Shown here: piece by piece, positions 46,418-53,791 of the stretch | Numbering within the stretch: the stretch's first letter is position 1 | Layout of the letters: each line of letters begins with the position of its first letter | Assembly: GCA_963817435.1 (NCBI GenBank) | Contig: CAWFNY010000004.1 | Coordinates: forward strand, 1 to 64,000 | Direction: 5' to 3' | Length of the DNA stretch: 64,000 nt | Source of the DNA: JADJOM01 sp963817435 | GTDB taxonomy: Bacteria > Gemmatimonadota > Gemmatimonadetes > Gemmatimonadales > GWC2-71-9 | Program-made: the position numbers and the translations under genes | Notes under the pieces: model-generated | Told to the model about the DNA's origin: nothing | Database searches by the model: none | Seen by the model: only the letters and a program-made list of their open reading frames with translations

Positions 46418-46867
46418 GCGGCGACCGTCGGAAGCGCCACCTCAAGATCCTCGAGCTGATCAGCACCCGGCCGATTCACACGCAGGAGGAGCTGGCCGAC
46501 GCCCTGTCGGCGGAGGGATGGAAGGTCACCCAGAGCTCCGTCAGCCGCGACATCACCGCGCTCGAAGCTGGTGAAGGTGGACGGCGCCTATCGGCGTCCC
46601 GCACGGATCACCGCCGAGCCCGAGCACCCTGACGAACGGCGCATCGTCGAAGGGGTGCTCACCGCCGAGGCCGCGGGCGATGCCCTCTGCGTGCTGCACA
46701 CGCCCGCCGGCGAAGCCAATCGCGTCGCCGTGGCCATCGACCGGCTGGCATGGGGTGACGTCATCGGCACCATCGCCGGGGACGACACCATCTTCCTCGC
46801 CGTGCGAAACGGGCAGGCGCAGCAGCGCGTCTTGCGACAGCTCAAGCGCCTGGCTGAGGCACGGTAG
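46414..46867 (+). CDS. argR: Arginine repressor ArgR (one frameshift)
   Basis: About 150 residues if corrected. The N-terminal winged helix-turn-helix (KILELISTRPIHTQEELADAL, then SSVSRDITAL) and the C-terminal hexamer and arginine-binding domain (GTIAGDDTIFLAV) are both complete but in different frames. They join at 46564, where one extra G (CTC-g-AAG CTG GTG) separates ITAL from KLVKVDG. Length 454 is a multiple of three plus one. ArgR binds ARG boxes with arginine as co-repressor and would repress the operon from the site before argG. It is the last gene and overlaps argH by 4 bases. Confidence 0.9.
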
Positions 46868-46906
46868 GTCTCGACCCGTTCGGGACGAGACCCCGCGAGA
46901 CCCTCC

Positions 46907-48961
46907 GTGGACGCCCTCGAACACTTCCTCCGCGACCTCGCCGTCGTCCTCGTCAGCGCCGGGGCGACGGCGCTGCTGTTCCAGCGGCTTCGCTGGCCCG
47001 TCGTCGCCGGCTACCTCGTGGCCGGCGTCATTATCGGTCCCAGCGTCCCGCCGTCGTGGGTGAGTGACGAGCACATCATCCACCTGCTCTCCGAACTTGG
47101 CGTCATCCTCCTGATGTTCAGCATCGGCCTCGAGTTCCGGCTCGACCGATTGCTCAAGACCGGCCCGGCCGCCGGACTCGCCGCGCTGGTGGAGATCGGG
47201 CTCATGCTGGCGCTCGGCTTCGGCGCCGGGCGCGCCTTCGGCTGGAGCCCGCTGGCCAGCGCCTTCCTCGCCGGCGCCGTGGCGGTCTCCAGCACCATGA
47301 TCCTCACCAAGGTGCTCGAGGCCCACCCGCTTGGCCCGGAACTCCGGCCGACGGTGTTCAGCCTCACGCTGTTCGAGGACGTGGGCGCGATGATCATCAT
47401 CGCGCTGCTCACCGCCGCTGCGTCGGGGGAGGGGTTGTCAGGTACGGCACTGGCAGGCGTGGTGGGCCGGCTGATCGGCGTGCTGGCGCTGTTCATGGTG
47501 CTCGGGCTCGCGGCCGTGCCCCGTGCCGCGCGCTGGGTGATCGGCCTCCGCAAACCCGAGACGATGCTCATCAGCATGGTGGGGTTCGCCTTCGGGTTGT
47601 CGTTCCTCGCCGGGGCCGCCGGGTTCTCGGTGGCGCTGGGCGCGTTTCTCGCCGGGCTGCTCGTGGCGGAATCGGGCGGGGGGAAGATCGTGGCGGGAGA
47701 GGTGCGCCCGCTGCGCGACGTCTTCGCCGCGATCTTCTTCGTCGCCACCGGCATGCAGCTCGACCTCCGGCTGCTCGCCGCCGAGTGGCCGCTGGCCCTC
47801 GGCGTCCTCACGGTCGTCCTCATCGGCAAGCCGGTCGCCGTGACGCTCGGCGTCTTTCTCTCGGGCCAGAGTCTCCGCTCGGCGATCCGCGCGGCGCTCA
47901 GCGTCGCGCAGATCGGCGAGTTCTCGTTCATCCTGGCCGGGGTCGGTGCAACGCTCGGGGTGGTGCCGCGCGCCTTCGTTGCCGCCGCGGTCGCGGTTTC
48001 GATCGTGACGGCGTTCCTCTCCACCTGGCTCGCGGGGGTGGCGGACGCCGTGGCCGAGCGGGTGGACCGGGCGCTGCCGCACCGGGTGCAGATGGTGGCG
48101 TCGTTGTACGGCGCCTGGGTCGAGGCGCTCCGCACCGCTCCGCGCGAGCGCTCGCCCTGGATGCGGGTGCGCAGCGCCGCGCGATGGCTCGCGGCGGATG
48201 CCCTGGCGATCGCCGGTCTCGTCTTCGCCGGGTCGTATCTCAGGAACAAGCTGGTGGGACTGGTCGAGGGCTACGGCATCAGCCCGGAGCTGGCCTCGTG
48301 GATGGTGGCACTGCTGACCCTCGCCGCCGTGACACCGTTCCTGATCGGGATCCTGCGTGTCACCCGCGCGCTGGGGGATCAACTGGGAGCGATCGTCGTC
48401 CCCATGCCGGCAGCGGGAAAGGTGGACAACGGGCGTTCTCCTCGCCGGGTGCTGAGTGTCGCCGTGCAGGTGGCGGCGATCCTGGCGACGGGAGGACCGC
48501 TGGTCGTGGTGACGCAGCCATTCCTGCCTCCGCTCAGCGGACTCGCGGTGCTGGGGCTGGTGCTTCTGCTCTTCGGCATCGTATTCTGGCGACGGGCGAC
48601 CGATCTCTTCGGTCACTTCCGTGCCGGTGCGGAGCTGATCGTGGCCACGCTCGCCAAGCAGTCGCAGGCGGAGACGCTGGAGTTCGCGCCGGTGCGGCGC
48701 ATGCTGCCGGGACTGGGCGACTTCGCGCCTCTCAGGGTGGGGGAGCGGTCGGAGGGGGATGGCCGGTCGCTCGGGGAACTCAATCTGCGCGGCCGCACCG
48801 GCGCCTCGGTGGTCGCGCTGCTGCGCGGTGATCAGCGGATCGCCTTTCCGGAAGCGGGCGAACGGCTGGCCGCGGGCGACCTGGTGGCGCTGACCGGAAG
48901 CCACGACGCCATCGCCGCGGCTGCCGCCATTCTTGGTGCACATGAAGCCGCGGGGTCCTAG
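46907..48961 (+). CDS. Monovalent cation:proton antiporter, CPA2 (KefB-like) with C-terminal TrkA_C domain
   Basis: 684 residues from GTG 46907, inner membrane. The first 385 residues are a Na+/H+-exchanger domain (CPA2): GLEFRLDRLLKTGP, AVAVSSTMILTKVLE, SLTLFEDVGAMIII (the ion-binding Asp) and FFVATGMQLDLRLL. In place of the usual NAD-binding TrkA_N domain, about four more membrane segments follow (about 420-570). The protein ends in a TrkA_C-type regulatory domain (about 600-680; LGELNLRGRTGASVVALLR, AAGDLVALTG). It probably exchanges K+ or Na+ for protons under ligand control. The gene begins 39 bases after argR, but no functional link is evident. Confidence 0.9.
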   Translation: MDALEHFLRDLAVVLVSAGATALLFQRLRWPVVAGYLVAGVIIGPSVPPSWVSDEHIIHLLSELGVILLMFSIGLEFRLDRLLKTGPAAGLAALVEIGLMLALGFGAGRAFGWSPLASAFLAGAVAVSSTMILTKVLEAHPLGPELRPTVFSLTLFEDVGAMIIIALLTAAASGEGLSGTALAGVVGRLIGVLALFMVLGLAAVPRAARWVIGLRKPETMLISMVGFAFGLSFLAGAAGFSVALGAFLAGLLVAESGGGKIVAGEVRPLRDVFAAIFFVATGMQLDLRLLAAEWPLALGVLTVVLIGKPVAVTLGVFLSGQSLRSAIRAALSVAQIGEFSFILAGVGATLGVVPRAFVAAAVAVSIVTAFLSTWLAGVADAVAERVDRALPHRVQMVASLYGAWVEALRTAPRERSPWMRVRSAARWLAADALAIAGLVFAGSYLRNKLVGLVEGYGISPELASWMVALLTLAAVTPFLIGILRVTRALGDQLGAIVVPMPAAGKVDNGRSPRRVLSVAVQVAAILATGGPLVVVTQPFLPPLSGLAVLGLVLLLFGIVFWRRATDLFGHFRAGAELIVATLAKQSQAETLEFAPVRRMLPGLGDFAPLRVGERSEGDGRSLGELNLRGRTGASVVALLRGDQRIAFPEAGERLAAGDLVALTGSHDAIAAAAAILGAHEAAGS

Positions 48962-49004
48962 CCTCCCCGCGCCCGGTACTCCACTCCTCACTAGGCATGG
49001 CCCC

Positions 49005-49424
49005 ATGCGCCTCTCCCTGACACTCGCGATCCTGGCGATCTGCGCTGCCTGCCACCGGACCACCAGCACGCTGCCCCCGGATCTCGCCAGCCGGTTCGAG
49101 GCGGAATCGATCGTGCACCAGGCCAACGACGAGGTATTCCGCTACACCTACTACTCCCGGAGCACCCGTGGCACTCGTTGGGAGGATCGCGACGCGTCGA
49201 TCATCGTCACGAAGTCGAGTGTCTTCATCCACAAGAACGAGAAGGTGGGTCTCGACCTCACCGCCGCGACCCGCAAGGCGACCGATGTCCGCCGCGAGGG
49301 CGACCGGGTGATCATCAGCGCCGGCAGCGGACAGTCGAGGGTCTCGTGGTCGTTCCGGCCGCCGGAGGATGCGGAGGGGTGGGCGAGGGATATCCGGGCG
49401 GTGATCGAGACGTCCTCGCCCTGA
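49005..49424 (+). CDS. Small lipoprotein of unknown function
   Basis: 139 residues from ATG 49005; the longer frame from 48933 overlaps the antiporter gene. A lipoprotein signal peptide ends in L-A-I-C-A-A-C (lipobox, with Cys at about residue 16). The mature part is about 120 residues and looks like a single small alpha/beta domain with EVFRYTYYSRST and SSVFIHKNEKVGLDLTAA; it ends in a region rich in Trp and acidic residues (PPEDAEGWARDIRAVIE). It lies on the same strand 43 bases downstream of the antiporter gene. I do not recognise a family. Confidence 0.75.
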   Translation: MRLSLTLAILAICAACHRTTSTLPPDLASRFEAESIVHQANDEVFRYTYYSRSTRGTRWEDRDASIIVTKSSVFIHKNEKVGLDLTAATRKATDVRREGDRVIISAGSGQSRVSWSFRPPEDAEGWARDIRAVIETSSP

Positions 49425-49652
49425 TAGAATCGATGAGCTCGTCGCTGAAGCGACGGGAGAGGGAAAAGCTGGCGAACGAGATCAGCTCAGGGATGAGCTT
49501 CTCCTTGAGGCATCGGTGCGGGCGTGCGAAAAACGGGAGAGAGCCCGCGCAAAATGCTGTGCAGGGCGACGCAGAAACGACAGGGAGTACCGAGTGCGAG
49601 TGCCGTCAGACACTACCTTGCCGGGCGATGCTCGCGTCCTGGATTCCTCCGC
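49425..49652. other. Gene-free stretch before the nucleotidyltransferase remnant
   Basis: No supported gene. Reading frames are open by chance but lack codon bias, ribosome-binding sites or recognisable motifs. Base composition is slightly less GC-rich than the flanks. It adjoins the decayed toxin-type gene pair and may be part of the same degraded insertion. Confidence 0.4.
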
Positions 49653-49880
49653 ATGACATCGCATCCAGGTGGCTCCACACCTTCTCCGCGGGCGAACTGG
49701 CCGGTGCGGATCTTCTCGCAAGGACAGGAGCCGGGCGACGATCTCTCGGCGAGCACCACGGCCGAGGAGCGCATCGAGATGGTCTGGGAACTGTCCCGGC
49801 GCATGTGGGGCCTCACCGGGCGGACCTCGCCGCTCCTCCCCCGCAAGGACCTCCCAGTCCGCGTCATCCGCTCGGCGTGA
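49653..49880 (+). CDS. Small partner protein of the nucleotidyltransferase (antitoxin-like)
   Basis: 75 residues from ATG 49653. The core TAEERIEMVWELSRRMWGLTG, followed by a basic tail (SPLLPRKDLPVRVIR), matches short proteins usually encoded directly upstream of AbiEii/MNT-type nucleotidyltransferases. The TGA stop overlaps the GTG start of the next gene by 4 bases (GTGA), as in intact pairs. It appears complete, but its partner is clearly broken. Whether the family is a true antitoxin is not established; this is an inference from the pairing. Confidence 0.6.
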   Translation: MTSHPGGSTPSPRANWPVRIFSQGQEPGDDLSASTTAEERIEMVWELSRRMWGLTGRTSPLLPRKDLPVRVIRSA

Positions 49881-50186
49881 ACGACGACTGGTTCGACGTG
49901 CTGCGCGCGCTGCTCCAGTCCGACGCGCGATTCCTCATCACGCGCGCCGACTTCGATCACCCCGGACCGATCATTCAGTTCGGTCTCCCTCCCAACCGGA
50001 TCGACCTGCTCACCGCGATCAGCGGGCTCCCCGATTTCACCGCGGCCTGGACGGGCCGGTGCGTCCACGAGGTACGGGGACACCCGGTGCCGTTCCTGGG
50101 ACGGACCGAGTTGATCGTGAACAAGCGGGCGGCGGAAGGATCTCGCCGACCTCGAAGCGGTACGTGAGCTGCCTCCCTGGCCGTGA
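49877..50186 (+). pseudogene. Broken nucleotidyltransferase (AbiEii/MNT-type), core deleted and frameshifted
   Basis: Starts at GTG 49877 with DDWFDVLRALLQSDARFLI, the normal start of this family, but the following segment with the catalytic G-S-x(n)-D-x-D motif is missing. The sequence jumps at about 49940 to the downstream part: TRADFDHPGPIIQFGLPPNR, then IDLLTAI and GRTELIVNKRAA. At about 50135 a second change shifts the frame; the family end KDLADLEAVREL continues in another frame to TGA 50184-50186. With the metal-binding residues gone it cannot be active. Together with the small upstream gene it is the remnant of a toxin-type accessory pair. Confidence 0.7.
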
Positions 50187-50416
50187 AGAGAAGGCGGGAG
50201 GGCGGCGACCGAGCGCCCCGGAGACCATCATGCCACGGCTTCCTGAACCGGATCGGATACTGCCGCTCCTCGCGGCGTAAACTGACCTTCGACCTGGACC
50301 AAACGAAGCAGGCCGGTCAGCGGTGCTCGGCGCGTTGCCGCTCGACCAGGACGCGTCGCTGCGCGGTCTCGAGATGACGCCCGATATCCGGGGACGAGGA
50401 TGACCCTTCGGCCGAA
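50187..50416. other. Gene-free stretch between remnant pair and dehydrogenase genes
   Basis: No supported gene. Only short open frames such as 50230-50280 (16 codons) are seen, without ribosome-binding sites. It contains the downstream end of the degraded accessory locus and the 3' border of the convergent dehydrogenase gene. Confidence 0.4.
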
Positions 50417-51193
50417 CTAGTACCCCGCCGTCAACCCGAAATCGAGCGGGATCGCCGCACCCGTGAGCCCGGCCATGCGGGGAGACGCGATCGTGAGGAT
50501 GGCATCCGCGACCTCCTCGGCACGCAGGAATCTCGCGCCGGCCCGCTGCGGATACCGGTTGAGCAGTGCTTCGCGGTAGCCCTGAGGGTTGCCGCCGCCA
50601 TACCGCTCCGCCTGGCTGGCCAGCATTGGGGTGTCGACATCGGCCGGGCAGATCGCATTCACCCGGATGCCGCGCGGCGCGAGTTCGAGGGCGAGCGCCC
50701 TGGTCAGCAGCACCACTCCGCCCTTCGACGCCGAATAGATCGCCGCGCCCGCATTGCCCACCAGTCCCGCATCGGACGCCACATTCACGATCACCCCGCC
50801 GGTCAGCGCCAGCGCGGGAATCGCGTGGCTGCAGGCGAAGAATGTGCCTTTGAGGTTCACGTCCAGGACCCGGTCCCAGTCCGCTTCGGTCATCGCCTCG
50901 CTCGGGCCTTCCACCCAGACCCCAGCCGAGTTGATCAGCGCGTCGAGCCGGCCAAACCGGTCGAGGGTGATGCTCACCATCCGGGCGCAGTCGGCGACAC
51001 GGCTCACATCGGTCGGCGTGATCGCGACGGCTCCCCGTGAGGCCAGCGCGCCTGCGGTGGCCTCGAGGCGCGCCTGATCGTGATCGGCGAGCATTACCGA
51101 TGCACCGGCGTCAAGATACTTCTCCGCCACCGCCCGCCCGATCCCGCTCGCGCCCCCCGTGATGAGCGCAACCCGGTCAGCCCACTCGGCCAT
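50417..51193 (-). CDS. Short-chain dehydrogenase/reductase (SDR)
   Basis: 258 residues, classical SDR with a Rossmann fold. Cofactor-binding TGGASGIGRA (TGxxxGIG), NSAG (NNAG variant) at the adenine wall, Ser in NVASDAG, and the YSASK catalytic pair (Tyr-x-x-x-Lys). Adjacent Asp in MLADHDQARL (about residue 37) favours NAD over NADP. No membrane segment; cytoplasmic. It is co-transcribed with the next SDR gene, which it follows with a 1-base overlap. Substrate unknown; the C-terminal part resembles 3-oxoacyl or sugar-alcohol type dehydrogenases only in a general way. Confidence 0.9.
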   Translation of the reverse strand: MAEWADRVALITGGASGIGRAVAEKYLDAGASVMLADHDQARLEATAGALASRGAVAITPTDVSRVADCARMVSITLDRFGRLDALINSAGVWVEGPSEAMTEADWDRVLDVNLKGTFFACSHAIPALALTGGVIVNVASDAGLVGNAGAAIYSASKGGVVLLTRALALELAPRGIRVNAICPADVDTPMLASQAERYGGGNPQGYREALLNRYPQRAGARFLRAEEVADAILTIASPRMAGLTGAAIPLDFGLTAGY

Positions 51194-51981
51194 CAGTACC
51201 AGCCCTCCGGCGGTCCCTTGTACTCCTGGATGGTGTTGCCGCCATCGACGACCAGCATCTGCCCCGTGACATAACTCGCCTCGCGCGAGGCGAGAAAGCC
51301 GATCATGGCGGCGACTTCATTCGGCGTGCCGGGGCGCCCGGCTGGCGTGTTGGTGCCCGCCGCGAGTTCCTGATCGGAGGAGGACGCGGTGGCGATCCAC
51401 CCCGGTGCCACGGCGTTGACGGTGACACCCTTGCGCGCGGTCTCGATCGCCAGCGCTCGCGTCAGGCCGATCATCGCCGCCTTGGCCGCGGCATACGGAG
51501 AGGAGCGGGGATTGGCGACCAGCGGACCGGTGACCGAGGAGACGTTGATGATCCGCCCGAACCCTTCGTCCAGCATGTCCGGCAGCAGCGCCCGGGTGAG
51601 TCCGATCGCCGTGAACAGATTCCGTTCGAGCGTGAGCTCCCAGTCGCTGTCGGTGAGCGTCACGAACTCGCCGTGAATCTCGGGGCTGCCTACCTGCGCC
51701 ATGCCGGCGTTGTTCACCAGGATGTCCACCGGCCCGAGGGCGGCGTGCACGCCTTCCACCAGGTGACGCTGATCGGCGGTGTCGGTGAGGTCGGCGATGA
51801 GGCCGCAGGTCTTCCCGCCCAGGTCGGCGAGTTCGGCGACGCGCTCGTGGATCCGCGACGTGGTCGAGGTGATGGCCACCGAGGCACCGGACCTGGCCAG
51901 CAGCTTTGCCGTGGCGAAGCCGATGCCCGCCGGGCTGCCGGCACCGGTGACGAGCGCGACGAGTCCCTCAAGCGAGAACAT
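51193..51981 (-). CDS. Short-chain dehydrogenase/reductase (SDR)
   Basis: 262 residues, classical SDR. TGAGSPAGIGFATA is the glycine-rich motif with a small insertion, NNAG follows, and the catalytic residues are Ser in NVSSVTG and Tyr/Lys in SPYAAAKAAM. TSTTSRIHE after the second strand suggests NADP preference. The C-terminus GQMLVVDGGNT is standard. It forms a two-gene unit with the previous SDR gene (TGATG overlap, expressed first). The two are only distantly alike, so this is probably not a recent duplication but two steps of one oxidation or reduction route. Confidence 0.9.
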   Translation of the reverse strand: MFSLEGLVALVTGAGSPAGIGFATAKLLARSGASVAITSTTSRIHERVAELADLGGKTCGLIADLTDTADQRHLVEGVHAALGPVDILVNNAGMAQVGSPEIHGEFVTLTDSDWELTLERNLFTAIGLTRALLPDMLDEGFGRIINVSSVTGPLVANPRSSPYAAAKAAMIGLTRALAIETARKGVTVNAVAPGWIATASSSDQELAAGTNTPAGRPGTPNEVAAMIGFLASREASYVTGQMLVVDGGNTIQEYKGPPEGWY

Positions 51982-52039
51982 GATGCTGCGCCTCTCTGGT
52001 CACCGAGCTGACCGCTGAGATCGGTTCATCCAACGCGGA

Positions 52040-53701
52040 CTACCTGCTGCCCTGGGCGGCGCCGGATCCCTTGACCACCCGGCCCGCCGTCGCTCCCGTG
52101 TGCTCGCCGTCCCGCACGACCTGCACCCCGTTGACGAACACCTGCCGCATGCCGGTCGCATACTGGTGTGGCTGCTCGAACGTGGCGTGGTCGCGGATCT
52201 CGTCGGGATCGAATACCGTCACATCCGCATAATAGCCCGGAGTGAGCACCCCGCGCCGGGTGAGGCGCAGGTTGGCGGCGGGCAGACCCGAGAGGCGGTG
52301 GACCGCCTCCGGGAGCGTGAGGATCTTTTCATCCCTCGTGTACTTGCCGAGCACCCGCACAAAGGTGCCATAGGCGCGCGGGTGCGGGTTCGACTTGAGG
52401 AACACTCCCTCCGGCGCGAGTGACGATGCATCGGACGCGAAGCTGACCCACGGGAGCGCGATCTGCTTTCTGAGGTTGTCCTCGGACATCGTGAAGTAGA
52501 TGCACTCGATCCGGCTCCGGTCGGCGATGATCAGGTCCATCGCGGCATCCTCGGCGCTCGTCCCGCGGAGCGCGGCGACTTCGGACAGCCGCTTGCCGGT
52601 ATAGTGCTTGAGCGAGTCCTGCTTGAAGCCAGCCAGCAGCACGCCTTCCGGTCCCCCGGGTCCCGCAAACGCTCCGCCGCGCGCGCGCCACTCCGCCTTG
52701 AGGCGCCGCCGCACCGCGGGGTCCTGCAGCCGGGAGCGCCAGGCGTCGAACCCGCCGGCCCGCACCCAGCCAGGCATCACCCCATCGAGCCCCGTCGCGC
52801 TGGCGGGATAGGTGTACATGTCGGCCGTGATGGCGAGCCCTGCCGCGCGCGCCGCCTCGACCCGGCGAATGACCTCGTCCAGCTTGCCCCAGTTGGGCCC
52901 GCCCGCCGCCTTGAGGTGATAGATCTCCGCGCGGGCGCCGGAGTTCCGCGCGATCGTGAGAAACTCGTCCACCGCGTCCAGCAGCGAGTCGTTCTCGTTC
53001 CTGATGTGCGAGATGTACATCCCGCCTTCGGCCGCGGCCGCCCGCGCGAGCCCGGTGAGCTCCTCGGTCGTCGCGAACATGCCCGGCTCGTAGATCAGCG
53101 AGGAGCCGACGCCGAGCGCGCCGTCCTTCATGGCCCCGGTAACCAGGCCCTCCATGCGCCGCAGCTCTTCGGCGGTGGGCGCGCGTGGGTCATGACCCAG
53201 GACGTACTGCCGGACCGTCGCCGCGCCGACGAAGCTGGCGACATTGGTCGAGATTCCCCTGGCGACAAGGGTGTCGAGGTACTGCGCGAGCGTGGTCCAG
53301 GTGATGTCGTACTTGATGTCGCCCTGGCTGGCCCGTGCCTCCTGCTTCATGCTGTCGCTGAGCGGCCCCATCGACTCGCCCTCGCCGAAGACCTCGAGCG
53401 TCACCCCCTGGCGGATGTCGCTCTCGGAGCGGCCATCGACCAGCAGCGCCTCGTTCGCCCAGCTCAGCATGTTGATGAAGCCGGGTGCGACCGCGAGACC
53501 CTTCGCCTCGATTTCACTGCGGCCCTGTGCCGCGGACAGATCGCCAATCGCGGCGATGCTGTCGCCCTGGATCGCGACATCCGCGGCGATTCCCGGCCCG
53601 CCGCGGCCGTCGTAGACGGTGCCGTGGCGGATCACCACGTCGTAGGTGGGCCCGCCGCAGGCCACGAGGCCGAGGAGGCCGAGCATCAGAGGAAGGCGCA
53701 T
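52040..53701 (-). CDS. Amidohydrolase-superfamily lipoprotein, N-acyl-D-amino-acid deacylase-like
   Basis: 553 residues from ATG 53701; the longer frame from 53773 is unsupported. A lipoprotein signal (MLGLLGLVAC) with lipobox Cys at about 15. The body is a TIM-barrel amidohydrolase with a small beta sandwich: DVVIRHGTVYDGRGGPG, EIYHLKAAGG (metal-bridging Lys region) and SDASS near the end. The first-strand motif, normally PGFIDxHxH, is PGFINMLSW: both His are missing, so the standard alpha-metal site is absent. This is also seen in a set of related annotated D-aminoacylases, so it may be a distinct one-metal subfamily. Likely periplasmic. It belongs to a minus-strand cluster with a serine hydrolase. 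Confidence 0.85.
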   Translation of the reverse strand: MRLPLMLGLLGLVACGGPTYDVVIRHGTVYDGRGGPGIAADVAIQGDSIAAIGDLSAAQGRSEIEAKGLAVAPGFINMLSWANEALLVDGRSESDIRQGVTLEVFGEGESMGPLSDSMKQEARASQGDIKYDITWTTLAQYLDTLVARGISTNVASFVGAATVRQYVLGHDPRAPTAEELRRMEGLVTGAMKDGALGVGSSLIYEPGMFATTEELTGLARAAAAEGGMYISHIRNENDSLLDAVDEFLTIARNSGARAEIYHLKAAGGPNWGKLDEVIRRVEAARAAGLAITADMYTYPASATGLDGVMPGWVRAGGFDAWRSRLQDPAVRRRLKAEWRARGGAFAGPGGPEGVLLAGFKQDSLKHYTGKRLSEVAALRGTSAEDAAMDLIIADRSRIECIYFTMSEDNLRKQIALPWVSFASDASSLAPEGVFLKSNPHPRAYGTFVRVLGKYTRDEKILTLPEAVHRLSGLPAANLRLTRRGVLTPGYYADVTVFDPDEIRDHATFEQPHQYATGMRQVFVNGVQVVRDGEHTGATAGRVVKGSGAAQGSR

Positions 53702-53791
53702 GGGTCGGTCACTGGGGGTACAGGTGGTGGCGCGGCCGAGATGGCCATGCCCGTCGAATGCTCTGTCAGGCACTTCCCGGGGCGGGCAGCC

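Noticed and set aside
44977..46632. Apparent ArgH-ArgR fusion protein
   Set aside because: It results from a one-base insertion; both genes have their own ends with the normal ATGA overlap in the correct frames.
49482..49721. Minus-strand frame containing SDGTRTR, a string often seen near tRNA genes
   Set aside because: No tRNA cloverleaf or T-loop (GGTTCGAATCC) is present here and the frame has no coding bias; treated as chance.
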